Below are positions 1-11,800 of a stretch of DNA of 64,000 bases, one piece after another. The notes beneath the pieces were generated by a model. The model made no database searches. It was not told the DNA's origin and worked only from the letters and a program-made list of their open reading frames with translations. Numbering within the stretch: position 1 is the stretch's first letter; every line of letters starts with the position of its first letter. The translations under genes were made by a program, and so were the position numbers. This DNA is from Bugulina stolonifera (Eukaryota; Bryozoa; Gymnolaemata; Cheilostomatida; Bugulidae). Where the stretch lies: NCBI GenBank assembly GCA_935421135.1, contig OW285194.1, positions 15,771,376-15,835,375 of the forward strand, given 5' to 3'.

Positions 1-1125
1 TCTAGAACTGACCAGCTTTTCCACTCTTTTTGGTCAAGAGCTTGCCGAGACATCAGCAATTAGAATTCCTTGTAAAATTCCGATGCTTTTTCCCTATCGG
101 AGGGTCTAAACAAATATGCATTTAATAATATATTAAAACACAGAAACAAATAAAATATAAAGGTTGCACACTAAGGAGGCATACTCAATACTGTCTCAAA
201 AATTTAAAAACAATCACAATGGAATAAGAATTAACACTGATGACTGATTTATAATTATAAATCATTATTGTTTATTATTTAAGATCGCTATGATATGAAC
301 TCAGAGATGATTAATTGATTATCAATAGTCTAGTGATCTCTAGTTGTGAATGGTGTAATCATGATGGTGGTGATAATCATCAGAGTTATTGTCTGTGACA
401 ACTTCATCTCGACTCATGACTATCACCGACTATTCTAATTCTATTCATATTCGATATTGCAATCATATTCATATTCATATCCGTCTTCGACATTAAAATA
501 TATTGGCACTTGAGTTTGTCCACAACCAAGTACAAGCACTGCTGAACGTTTGAACCTTAGGCAAAGAAAGGGATGCCTCAGCATATTACTTTTTAAACCA
601 ATACGGAACCCAAATACCGATAAGTGATAACGCTTACACTGCGATTGCAGAAAGTATGAAAAATAGGCAAACTCTCACTTTGAATTACTCTAGAGATAGA
701 GCCGTGTACAGACAAGTATCGAGACTTGCCCAATCATAATCGATAGATCTCACCACACAGGTTGGTTAGGACCATGTTATTGTCTTTACATAGAAGGAGC
801 AGAAGTACACGCATAAACAAAAATAATTATTCAACTCAGCAGATTCATTGGCTCTGATTCGTAGCACAAGGTTCTAGAAGACATTTTACCGAGGCAAAGG
901 CGTGCAAACAAGGAGCCCCGCAAATATGATGATTTGTAGTTAAAATTGCAGCGCGGGAATTTTGCAATCGTTTGCTCTGAAAGTTGGATTTTCAAGAAAA
1001 TACATTTAGTTTATTAATAGAATATCAATTTTATGCAAACATGATGCTGTACATATAGTAAATGAGTCCCCACACAAATTGGACATTACACACATCGATG
1101 CGTTCTATGCGAGAAAAATAAAACA
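1..1125. other. AT-rich DNA without a recognisable gene
   Basis: No open frame resembles a known protein, and I see no tandem array or delimited transposon here. The stretch is AT-rich with stop codons in all frames. Confidence 0.6.
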
Positions 1126-1192
1126 TGCAATAGTCGTTTATTAAATTATAATAATAATTATTATAATTTAATAAACAACTATAACTATTGCA
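1126..1192. repeat. AT-rich near-perfect palindrome
   Basis: The left arm starts TGCAATAGT and runs through GTTTATTAAATTATAATAAT. The right arm is its reverse complement with a few extra bases (ATAACTATTGCA end). The centre is nearly spacerless, so the whole could fold into one hairpin. It may be a miniature inverted-repeat element or a cruciform-prone site. I see no clear target-site duplication. Confidence 0.7.
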
Positions 1193-1302
1193 TCTTTATT
1201 GCATAATTATTATAATTATAATTATATTATTTTATATAATAATATTTACATTAATATTTTATTGATAGAAATATAAATATTAATAAAATACTATTATAAT
1301 GA

Positions 1303-1408
1303 TGTTGATGTTTACTGTTGATGTTTACTGTTGGTTGCATAAAGCTGTCTATCTCTATGGTTGCGTTGAACAAATAGCCATAGCTGGAAATGACCAAGGA
1401 CAGTAAAT
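1303..1408 (+). pseudogene. Broken duplicate of EXO1 exon 1
   Basis: From about 1318 to 1405 the sequence matches the 3' half of EXO1 exon 1 (2899-2982), including the bases for the [11 protein letters not shown] segment and the splice donor CAGTAA. It carries a short internal duplication at its 5' edge (GTTGATGTTTACT repeated) and a 6-base insertion after GCTGTCTAT. There is no start codon and no partner exon follows, so it cannot make a protein. It lies about 1.5 kb upstream of the real exon, with a solo LTR between the two. Confidence 0.8.
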
Positions 1409-1526
1409 AAATAATTATTAGATTATTAATTATAATTAATATTAAAATAAAATATTATGTATAATATCAATTGATTTGATATGTATATTGTATATTTGAT
1501 GTTGATATTTGTTTTTATATTAATAT

Positions 1527-2327
1527 TGTGATGGTACAGGACATTTGTATACGACTCTAACTACCGGACGAAGCTCCACCGCACCCTAAGTGCCTAGTAG
1601 TTGTTACAGCGCTACTCACCTGACACTCACACTCTCATAATTAAGCTGTTCGTATACTTATATTCAATTGCATTGCATGTTAAACCATTTAATTACTGTC
1701 TACATACGTGTCTCCATGTGTTTATACTCATTACTCATTCATGTACTTTACTCCTATATTGTTGTATATAGTTACATGATTATATCTAAGTCTTTTAATG
1801 CCTTTTATACCCATGTACAGAGGCCCGACCTCTCAGAATCCATTGATATTCATTTTGTACATGAATTGGACCATTATAAGCAACTTTTGTATAACCCGAC
1901 CTATTTTGGGTCGGGCTTCCGGCGGCCATCTTGTTGCGCAACTTCCGGACGACCACACGTCGTCTTTTCCCGACCTTACGTCGGCCGGAAGTCCTTATAC
2001 TATATAAAGGGCATTGTTTTACTGTTCATTGTCTCAGTCTTCACTTGTCTTTCAATAAAGACACATCTATACTTGATACAGAGACTTTCACTTCCTTTTG
2101 TCAGGTCATTCGCTTAGCGAACCGCCTACTAGGTCGGATCACTCTCTTTCATTGTATAGTCTGAAGGTCGGACTTGGGATCAGATGGGTCGTCTTTGGTA
2201 GTATTTGGGCTACTGAGACCGCTCGATCTTTCATGTAATGCGAAGTCCTATTACCACTCATAGGCACTTCATTTCTGGGTCGATAGTCGTCCAAGGACGA
2301 CCGCACCAAATCACAGAAACCATTACA
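1527..2327 (+). mobile_element. Solo LTR of an LTR retrotransposon (copy A)
   Basis: The element begins TGTGATGGT and ends ACCATTACA, imperfect terminal inverted repeats of TG...CA type, and is flanked by the 4-bp duplication ATAT (1523-1526 and 2328-2331). It carries a TATA box (TATATAAAG near 2001) and an AATAAA signal near 2054, as expected for an LTR promoter and poly(A) site. Most of its length matches the copy at 40499-41174. Copy A is about 125 bp longer, with extra or diverged sequence near the 5' end. No internal retroelement sequence is attached, so it is a solo LTR left by recombination. It sits 488 bp upstream of the EXO1 start codon. Confidence 0.85.
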
Positions 2328-2370
2328 ATATTAATTAATTATACCGCTATTATATTTATTTTTCCTGATC

Positions 2371-2537
2371 ATTTGATTTCTATTCTTTCTATTTTCTCCA
2401 TTTTTTGTTTTAAAATTAATTTAATCGTGATGGTATCTTTCTTTATTTAAAAACATGTTTTTAGGTGAAGAAAGAAAACATTACCATTAAATTAATTTTA
2501 GAACAAAAAATGTAGAAAATGGAACAGAAATGAAAAT
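2371..2537. repeat. Long imperfect hairpin
   Basis: Two arms of about 70 bp face each other: 2371-2440 (containing TTTTTTGTTTTAAAATTAAT) and 2468-2537 (containing ATTAATTTTAGAACAAAAAA). They show scattered mismatches, and the loop is near 2440-2465. It looks like a decayed miniature inverted-repeat element upstream of EXO1. Confidence 0.65.
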
Positions 2538-2814
2538 CACAATGAAAGTGTACACACACATTTGGTTACATTATGATTATTATATTATTAATTAATTTGA
2601 ATTTGTCTATTATAATGCCGAATTAGTTTAATAAAATATACATCAGAAAGAATATTTTTATGCCTAACATCATCATTATGATAATGTATATAAGACACTA
2701 AGATTGTGATGATTTATGGTTCCACAGATTCTCATGTTATTTTTTTATATGGATATATTTTAATAGCATTCAGCAGTTGCTAGGCCTGTGTGTATGCTGG
2801 TGTCCTTTACAAGC

Positions 2815-5800
2815 ATGGGTATTAAAGGACTGCTACAATTCTTAAAAGAGCAGCAAGAGATTGTGAGTCTGCAGTCTTTCAGAGGGTGTACGGCAGCTGT
2901 TGATGTTTACTGTTGGTTACATAAAGCTGTCTATGGTTGTGTTGAACAAATAGCCATAGCTGGAAATGACCAAGGACAGTAAGTTTAGCACTTTACTACT
3001 TCCATTCATTATCTAATATCTATTGATAACACAATTATAAACTTTGCATAAAGGCATACAATTTGGTAGCAAGTTAAAAACTATGATTGGAATAAAACTT
3101 TGTGTGCGTAGGTGACAAGAAAAGTATGAGTTTATAATTTGGTTCAGTTTATTCAGAGATAACTTACTCCATCTTTCTGGGAACCAGTTTTGTCTTAGTT
3201 CTAGTTAGTCTCTACACAAATTTACTCTACATGATTGTATAAATAGTTTATTTTGGTATTTTATTTGTGAAGATACATAGCCTACTGTGAGAGGTACTGG
3301 AACACTTTAAAGAGGTTTGGTATCAAACCCATTCTGGTGTTTGATGGGCAGAACCTACCAGCCAAGTCTCACACGGAGAAGGAAAGAAGAGAGTGAGTCT
3401 GGTTTGCTTCATGAAACAGTATAGTAACGGGTCATGTGTAACATATTATATATTTCATAGTAACGGGTCATGTCTATATGATAATTATATAGGCTATATA
3501 AATATAGTAACTCATGTCTATATTATATATAAATATATATCTAGTAACTATAGAATATAGTCACAGGTCATGCCTGTATATTATAGTAACAACACACATC
3601 TCCCATCTAACCCACAGGAGGAGGAAGGCCAACAGGGATAAGGCTAATGCTCTGCTAGCTGAAGGAAAGAAGTCAGAAGCCAGACAATACTTTGAAAGAT
3701 GTATAGATATTACACCTCAGATGGCACACAAAGTTATTGTGGTAAGTTACTACATGTACATACTTATCCAGCGCAGGACTTGATATGAACCATTCAAATG
3801 CAGTGCCATTTGCCATTCACATTAGTTAATATCAACATGACTGATTTATTATGTCATTTTAACATGTACAGGTTAACTAACTGCTCAGGAATAAACACTT
3901 CATGAGATTGACTGTACTGTCCGTTACAGACTTTTGTATGCCATAGGTTTACATATTCTGTATGTTATAGGCTGCGGTGTCTCAAGGGATTGACTGTATT
4001 GTTGCTCCTTACGAAGCAGACGCAGAGCTGGCCTTCCTCAGCCTGTCTGGTATAGCTCAGCTTATCATATCTGAGGACAGTGATCTGCTGTGTTTTGGTT
4101 GTGAAAGGGTCAGTACTTGTTCATCTAAATGATTTGTACTCACCTTACTGACCTTTTGTATTCATAGAAACACGTTTGCTGTCTTACATGCTGGCAGTGG
4201 CTAGCGGGTTCTAGTATTTAGTGTTTGGAGTAGCCAAACAGCTTTACCTTTACAATTCCAGGATTACTCATCCGTCTCTAATAACAATGGCTATCGAATA
4301 TCTGGTTGTGATGACCAATCACAGGTATTTTGTACACGCGAATACAAAAGGTCACTTTAGTATCTTACAATAGTATAATAATACATTTAGTATAATAGTC
4401 CTGTATTTTGTTCTAGGTTATGTTCAAGATGGACTTGAATGGTGATGGAATTCTACAAGAACGTTCTAGAATATTAGAACACAAGTCATTTCGGAAAAGG
4501 TTCACTATGGATCACTTTGTGAAGATGTGTATATTGTCAGGGTGTGACTATGTGCCTTCCTTACCAGGCATAGGACTAGCTAAGGCTACAAAGTATATGT
4601 CTCAAAGCTACAATTGTACAGATATACCCAGTGTAAGTAATCTGATTGGTTACCCAGTATCAGTAAGTCGTTTGATTGGCTGCTAAAGGTATTAGTGTGT
4701 ATAGTTATAAAATTGTCTTATTTACCTAAATAGTAAATGCATTTTGTATAACATACAGAATCATAAATCTGTGTATATTATCTCTAGTGTAATATGCTGC
4801 TGTGTATATTTTAGTTGTTACGGAGGTTACCGCTGTCTATTAAACTGCCCTCTGGTGCCATTACTGACGAGTATATACGGCAGTTTACCACAGCAGTCAT
4901 GACTTTCAAACATCAGGTCGTCTTCAACCCTCAGACCAGGAAACGTCAGCCTCTCACACCAAATATGGCCACCTGTTGTGGTATTCAGGACCATCCAGAT
5001 GACATGTCATTTGCCGGCAGGTGAGTGTACTCGTATGGTGGTTTCGTACACGTGGTAATGAAGAAATGACTTATTCCATATTCTGTATATCTCACCTTAT
5101 ACATGTTCTGTGGATCACATTTGCATATATTATAATTAATCTGTAGGTTTTTTCCGGCTGATCAAGCGATGCAGATGGCACTTGGTAACATTGATCTCCG
5201 TACAATGGACACTCTACTTCCTCGGATTGACCCTGACCTCTTACTCTCTCGCGAGAATGTGAGTAATATTATATAATATATGATAGTGTACACTGTATTA
5301 TATGGTTGTGTGCAATATGACGTCTACATGTAGATGACTCTATTACTGTTATATGTATACGACAATATTACTCTATACTCTATACTCTATTACTGCTACA
5401 TGTGTATGACTCTGTTACTGTTATATGTATATGACTTTATTACTGCTACACGTATATGACTATATTATTGCTATACGTATATGACTCTATTACTGCAGGG
5501 TAAACTAAGCATATGGCACCCAGAGTACAAACCTAAAGGGCAGTGGAGTAAGGGAGACAATCCCACAAGTGTAGACAGATCTGCCCACTCCACTAAGCAG
5601 ACCTGTGTACTTATACCTACTGATAGGATAGTAAGGAAGAGGCGGCTGAGTCAGACTGAATCTCCAGGTGAGTGCTGTTTAGTTGGTTACTAGTTACTTA
5701 CATTCCAACCAATCCGTGACGAGCAGGTTAATCATTGGCTCTCACCGAATTGTGTCTCAGCTTATCTATAAATAACTCTGTGAATGTTCTGCTAGAGATG

Positions 5801-8800
5801 ACTTGTTTAGTACAGTTACACGTGGCTGTGTGACGTCATGTTAATGTTGCTTACTAGGTGTATGCTAATAGACAGGTATATACATGTAGTATTCCATGTA
5901 ATGTATTGCATACATATAGCATAATGTCACAGGGTAGTATATAGCGAGTCCACTATCCTATCACTAATACTACGTTACGCTTATAGAAACGACTGAGACA
6001 AGTATATCTGCAGCTGGTGATAGCAATCTACTTTCTGGGAGTGCGGAGAGATATCCTGGCGATGGTTTCTCAACAGTAGAGGTCATTGAAAAGGTAGATA
6101 CATTCTACAGTATAATATGCATGTACAAACATATATCTTGTGCCAGTATGAACCCACTTGTATGTTTTATATTGTATATACATTGTGTGGGCTCTATGGA
6201 CAATAGTTGCTACCGACACTGTTGGATGCTACCCGCTCATCTAACTAAACATGCTGCATGTAAGCTACTTGTTGATTGGCTGCGTTATTTGTTAAACTCG
6301 TAGGTTGTACCTCCGACAGCTAGTGCAGACGATCTCCCATATTCGGCAGATGACATAGAGATACCAGAGGGTACGTTATTAAGTGCATACTGCTTTATAA
6401 CTCAATGGTAGCCACGTTGGCTGATGTTACAATATAAATTTTAACACAGTATGTCAGTTGTTTGTACTTATGGAGTTACGCTCACATGACTTACTGTCAT
6501 GTCCTCGTCTAAGGTCATGCACAATGTTGTACATTGCTACAGGGCCGGCCGCACCCCCAATCCCAACACCGGGTGGGCTATTCAACGACAGACTGAGGAG
6601 CATTTATCATGAGGGTCAGGAGGAGGTAACTCACCCAGTGCATGTGAAGAGTCGGTAAGTATTAGTTATGGTCGTACATGGTACGGTGGACAACTGTTGT
6701 GTTGTTAGTGAGACTGTCTTTTAGCCATTTGGTTACCAGATTCTTCAGCACCTCCACTGAACATAAGAAAAGTGATACGGAGTCACCTATTGACAGTCAG
6801 TCACAGTCTCAGTCACCGTCACAGTCTCAGTCACGGAGTCAACCCAGCACACCTGTGTACAAGTCTAAACTACTCAAAGTCTTGGATGATATGGAGAAAA
6901 ATCCTTCCCCTCAGGTAAGTTCTTCTGTGTGACGTCTGAGATACTAGCGTCGTGTGGTTGGTTGAAACAGTCATGTACAATCATAGCGTCATTTGCCTAG
7001 CCTTCTGCTTGTAGTCACGGGTATTCCGCTGGTCTAAATCCTCCCTTCACAATGGCGAGAGCGCAGTCAGTTCACCAGCGTCCAATCAGCAGTTTAAATC
7101 CCCTCTACTCAAGTCTCGTCTTGTGCAGCAGATACAGCATCAGCCGAGCAGGTTGGTTATTACTGTTGGTTTGTGGGAAGGAGAAGGCAAACAGCATACT
7201 GTGACAGCATTCCATTAGCTCACTCGATATAATTAATGATTTACATGTAATAGCTATGAGAATTCGCTGCCTTAGTATGAAAATGTCCTATCTGGTCAAA
7301 AATTCAAAAATGGAGATTTTATCAGCATATTCTTAGTTGACTATTCCTGGTCAGCATGCAAAAAAAATTTTGTCAATTTTCTTATTTTTGTGGCTTATAT
7401 CAGTGTTACAATGTCCTATCTGGCAACCACTCATTGAACTGGCTTTGATTGTAATGTCCTATCTGGTATTGGCCCAATGCCAATAAAAATGAACCAATCA
7501 TATGCTGTGTGACTAAAGCAGAAGAACAATGGAGGGAAACTTGAACAGGCAACTTTTTGATATCTCAGCTAATATTTCTAATATTTTGAACAGTACATCT
7601 TCCAACTGGTGAGTATTATACTTATTTTGTGACATACAATTGCACAAAAAATACATGGTAGTAACTAGTTAATATTTTTGTCCAACAATGAATGGCTAGT
7701 TAGTATTATTAGTAAAATATCACTGCACCATGTAAAACATGGAGTGTTACTCATGGTCTGTATTGCTATTATTGATGTTTCTATGCACTTTTAGTCATCA
7801 CCTGACTTTTTAATAGTTATACCACTGCTGACAGGGATTTATTAACATATTTATTGCATCCATAGACAAATTTTTAAATACTGAATAATTTATTATGAAT
7901 TTTAGTGATGAAGGGAAGGAAAGCACAGCCACTGATTCTAGTGTCATATTAAATGACTCCAACACAGCCTCAACTTTTCACATAACATCCACACCAACTC
8001 GTGAGGAATCTAGTGAACAGTCTGCTAATTCATCATCCTTAAACAGTAGTAAGACTCTGAGCAGAAAAAAGATTAGTCGCCCTAAAACATGGAAAGCCAA
8101 CATTCAACGTGAAAAAGTTCAGCATGGAAAAGCTTATGTGACAAAATCTGGTAAAGAAGTTTCGGCAAAGAATGTTACAGTTAGGAGGTGTGGTGCTAGA
8201 TGCAATTATGGCTGCTATACCAACATAGATGTGGCTCGACGACAAGAACTCTCCGACTCATTTTGGAAAATGGGTACAGCAAAGCACTCCTATTATTATT
8301 CGAGAACAATCAGAACAACAAAGTGTAACAGTCGCTCTCGCAAAGATTATAAAGGTAAAAAAGCTGTAAATATAACATATCAGCTAGAGAAAGTCAATGG
8401 AGAGTTAGTAAGGGTATGTAAACAATTCTATTTGGATACTCATGCCATCAGCCAGTCAAAAATCAAGACACATCTACAAAAGCTAGATACTGCCGGAAAC
8501 CCAATTCCTATGGAGAGCCATCAGCCATCAACCACAGTACCAGAACAGAAACTCATGTATGTGAGGGAACACATTGACAGCATACCTCGGGTAGAGTCTC
8601 ATTACTGTCGTGCTGACACGAAAAGAGAATTTATGGAGGCAACATTGTCTATAGCTAAACTCTACAAGCTGTACACACGGTCTCTTATTGAGAGGGGTAA
8701 ACAGGAAGAGATAGTAAAAGAGTGGAAGTATCGCAATGTTTTTAACAGTGAGTACAACATTTCGTTTTCGACTCGCAGTTCAGACAAATGTGACAAGTGT

Positions 8801-11800
8801 GCTCTGTATACTATCCATAAAGATGTCGGTACTCTATCTGATGAGATGGCAGCAGAATACAATAAACACATTGCTAGTAAGGATGCTACTAGAGCTCAGC
8901 GCACCTTAGATAGACAGCAAGTTGATCCAACTACGCTCGTCATATCGTTTGATATGGAAAATGTTTTCAGTCTGCCAAGATGTGGAATTTCGACAAATTT
9001 CTATAAAAGGAAGCTCAATACATATAACCTGACAGTCAGAGTACTCCGCACAACTAAGGGCTATTGCGCAATCTGGCATGAGGGAGTCTCGGGAAGAAGT
9101 GGAAATGACATCGCTAGTTCTCTTATTTCCCTTCTAGAATATATTGTAGAGGATCACCCTGAAGCTAAACACTTAATTCTATGGTCGGACTCATGTGTAC
9201 CTCAAAATCGAAACAGTCACATGAGCTACGCATTGCAGCATTTCTTACAGTCTCATGAACATCTGAAGTCAATAACACAGAGGTTTTGTGAGCCAGGCCA
9301 TTCATCAATAACGGATGTTGATAACCTGCACAGTCTCATTGAACGGTTCCTGGAGGGTGAGGATATAATGTCTCCCATTACACTTATTCGTTTCCTTAAA
9401 TCTATGGAGCCAAATGGAACCCCTATGAGAGTGAAAGTAATGAAAAAAGGTGATTTTTACGACTATGGTGCACAGGCTAAAATGGGAATGTATGCAAAGG
9501 TTAAATATGCTTCAGCGAAGGAGATTATGTACCACTCGACAAATCCATATGCTGTTGGTTACACCATCGAGATTGGCACCCCAACCCTTACTGAAAACGT
9601 ACTTCCAGTCAAGAGGTTGAGAAATGGAACTTATAAGAAGTTGCCCAACGCCAAGGAAGTTCGTTCACCAGGCTCCCTGTCTGAAGCTAAAAGGGCAGAC
9701 ATCAGATCCATGCTATGCTTCATGACAGGAGACGATAACCACTTCATGACTGCATTGTTGCAGTAGAGAAGGGAAGCATCTCTATGTTACACTTTAATTA
9801 TATGTAGGCCTACATGTGCACTATATAGCAGTACCAGTGTGAATAATGTTGTCTAATTACACTATAATTTTCATCATATTATTATAATATGGCTGCTCTT
9901 ATATCCTCATAGTAAAAATATAATTAGTTTAGAAGGCTTCAACAATGATTTATCATATAAAGTGTGCCAGATAGGACAATATTACATTGTTTTCACAGTG
10001 AGCTAGTTGAATGAATGTCCTATCTGGGTGCAAAAGGGTGCACAGATTCTTGTGGTATAGGAATTTACCACCAATGGTTATAAATATTTATTTGTGTATC
10101 AATGAGTAATCATTCCACCAAAAATTAGGAAGTTAGAGGTATTTACCACAAATCTAGGAAAGCAATTTTCTTAATTTTGCTCTACTGAACAATTTATAAA
10201 TGTCCAGATAGGACATTTTCATACTAAGGCAGCGAATTGTAGACTTGGGTCCATGTTTTCTAGCTATGATGATGATGTCGCAGAAGCCATGCCTTCCGTC
10301 AGCTTTTCAGCTTCCAGGAATCCCTTCAAAAGAACACTCAAAGAAACTACGACTTTGATCTCTAGCTCAAGCGATGCACAGACCTCTAAGGTTGTAAATC
10401 CGTTCAGTAGCAGATCTACCAGAGAGTCTAGTCCTCCTCCTACAGATGTAGTCACCAACAACCCATTCAGGAAAGACAGAACTGTTCCTCCAGTGTCTTC
10501 AGTTGGCTCTGTGCTTGGCAGACCTGTAGACCAAGTTACGTCTAGTGATAGCTCGACGTCAAAGGGAGATAACTTCTCCGTCTCCCCGTTGCGTAGAATA
10601 GGTATGTACTACATATTTGATTCTGTAGCACAACGTTACTACTGTCATTGGTCAATGGGCTCATTACGTGAGGTGAGGGAACGTGTTGGCTTTGTCTGTG
10701 GGTTATATCTAACTACCTGCTTATCTACTTGCATGTATATGTAATGTACATACTGTATATTACTTGTATGTATATGTAATGTACATGTACATACTGTATA
10801 TTACTTGCATGTATATGTAATGTACATGTACATACTGTATATTACTTGCATGTATATGTAATGTACATGTACATACTGTATATTACTTGTATGTATAATT
10901 GTTCTAGTATGCTATTGTGTATCAATAGGTAAACCAGCCTTTTCTCAGGAAAAATTCTCTGTTACCCAAAAGTTGACAAAGTTTAAAGTTCGGACTCTGA
11001 GCTCACCTTCGAAGGTCAAGGTGAAATCAACAGAAGATGGAGACAGTGGGGTGTGTGTTGACCTCTCCACTGGTGGCTCTAGTCGCTGTACAGACGAGAC
11101 ATCTGAATCTGCTGAAGACATCAATGGTGTACATGTAAGCTATTTATATTATTTAGATCCTCTTATACCTAAACAACTGGTTGTATTTAGAAGTTGTCCT
11201 CTCCTAATATTTCCTGTTCTAGAGAGGGGACAATTTCCAATTATAATAATCAGCCTATCATGGGTGCCATTGGTCACATAATAAGAAAAAATATAAAACA
11301 TTCACATAAGATGTTACTTCTGTCTTGATCTAAATAACTTACTGCTTCAATACTATTCTGTTACAGTCGAGTTCAAATGTAACACCACCTTATCCGTCCA
11401 ATCACCAATCAGACGTGCCTCAATCAACCAATCTGACGCCAGCTTCCTCAGTAAATCAGAAGGCAGGACCATCTAATCACCTGAAAAACTTCATATCTAT
11501 TATGAGTAAAGTCAAGCCAGCTGATGATAACACAGCCTCAGGTCCTACATTGTCAATACCTAGTGAAGGACGAGATGTTACTATGGGTGGGCAGCTTGGT
11601 GGTACTGAGTCTAATAAGTCTCATAATAATGAAAACAAGAAACGAGGATCTATCAGCAGTTTCTTGGCTCAGTTCCAGAACAAGAAGTAAGTGTGTATAA
11701 TATAATATACCGTAGGCAGTGAGTATGTGTATATAATATGATATACATGTAGTATCATATAATATACCGTAAACAGTGTATATGTGTATATAATATGGTA

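Larger units (their letters stand above)
7261..10238 (+). mobile_element. Autonomous DNA transposon in EXO1 intron 13
   Basis: The element has perfect 35-bp inverted termini starting AATTCGCTGCCTTAGTATGA, at 7261-7295 and 10204-10238, and encloses one long gene (7895-9766). The motif ATGTCCTATCTGG recurs inside both ends (near 7410, 7452, 9966 and 10014), as subterminal transposase-binding repeats do. The outer AATT is itself a palindrome. The simplest reading is therefore a 4-bp AATT target duplication around an element of 7265-10234, but AATT could equally belong to the termini. Intact ends and an unbroken long frame suggest a young insertion. Confidence 0.9.

Noticed and set aside
1668..2164. 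Three plus-strand frames of 69-149 codons, and their relatives at 40546-41085
   Set aside because: They lie inside the two solo LTRs, are not conserved in frame between the copies and cross the TATA and AATAAA boxes.
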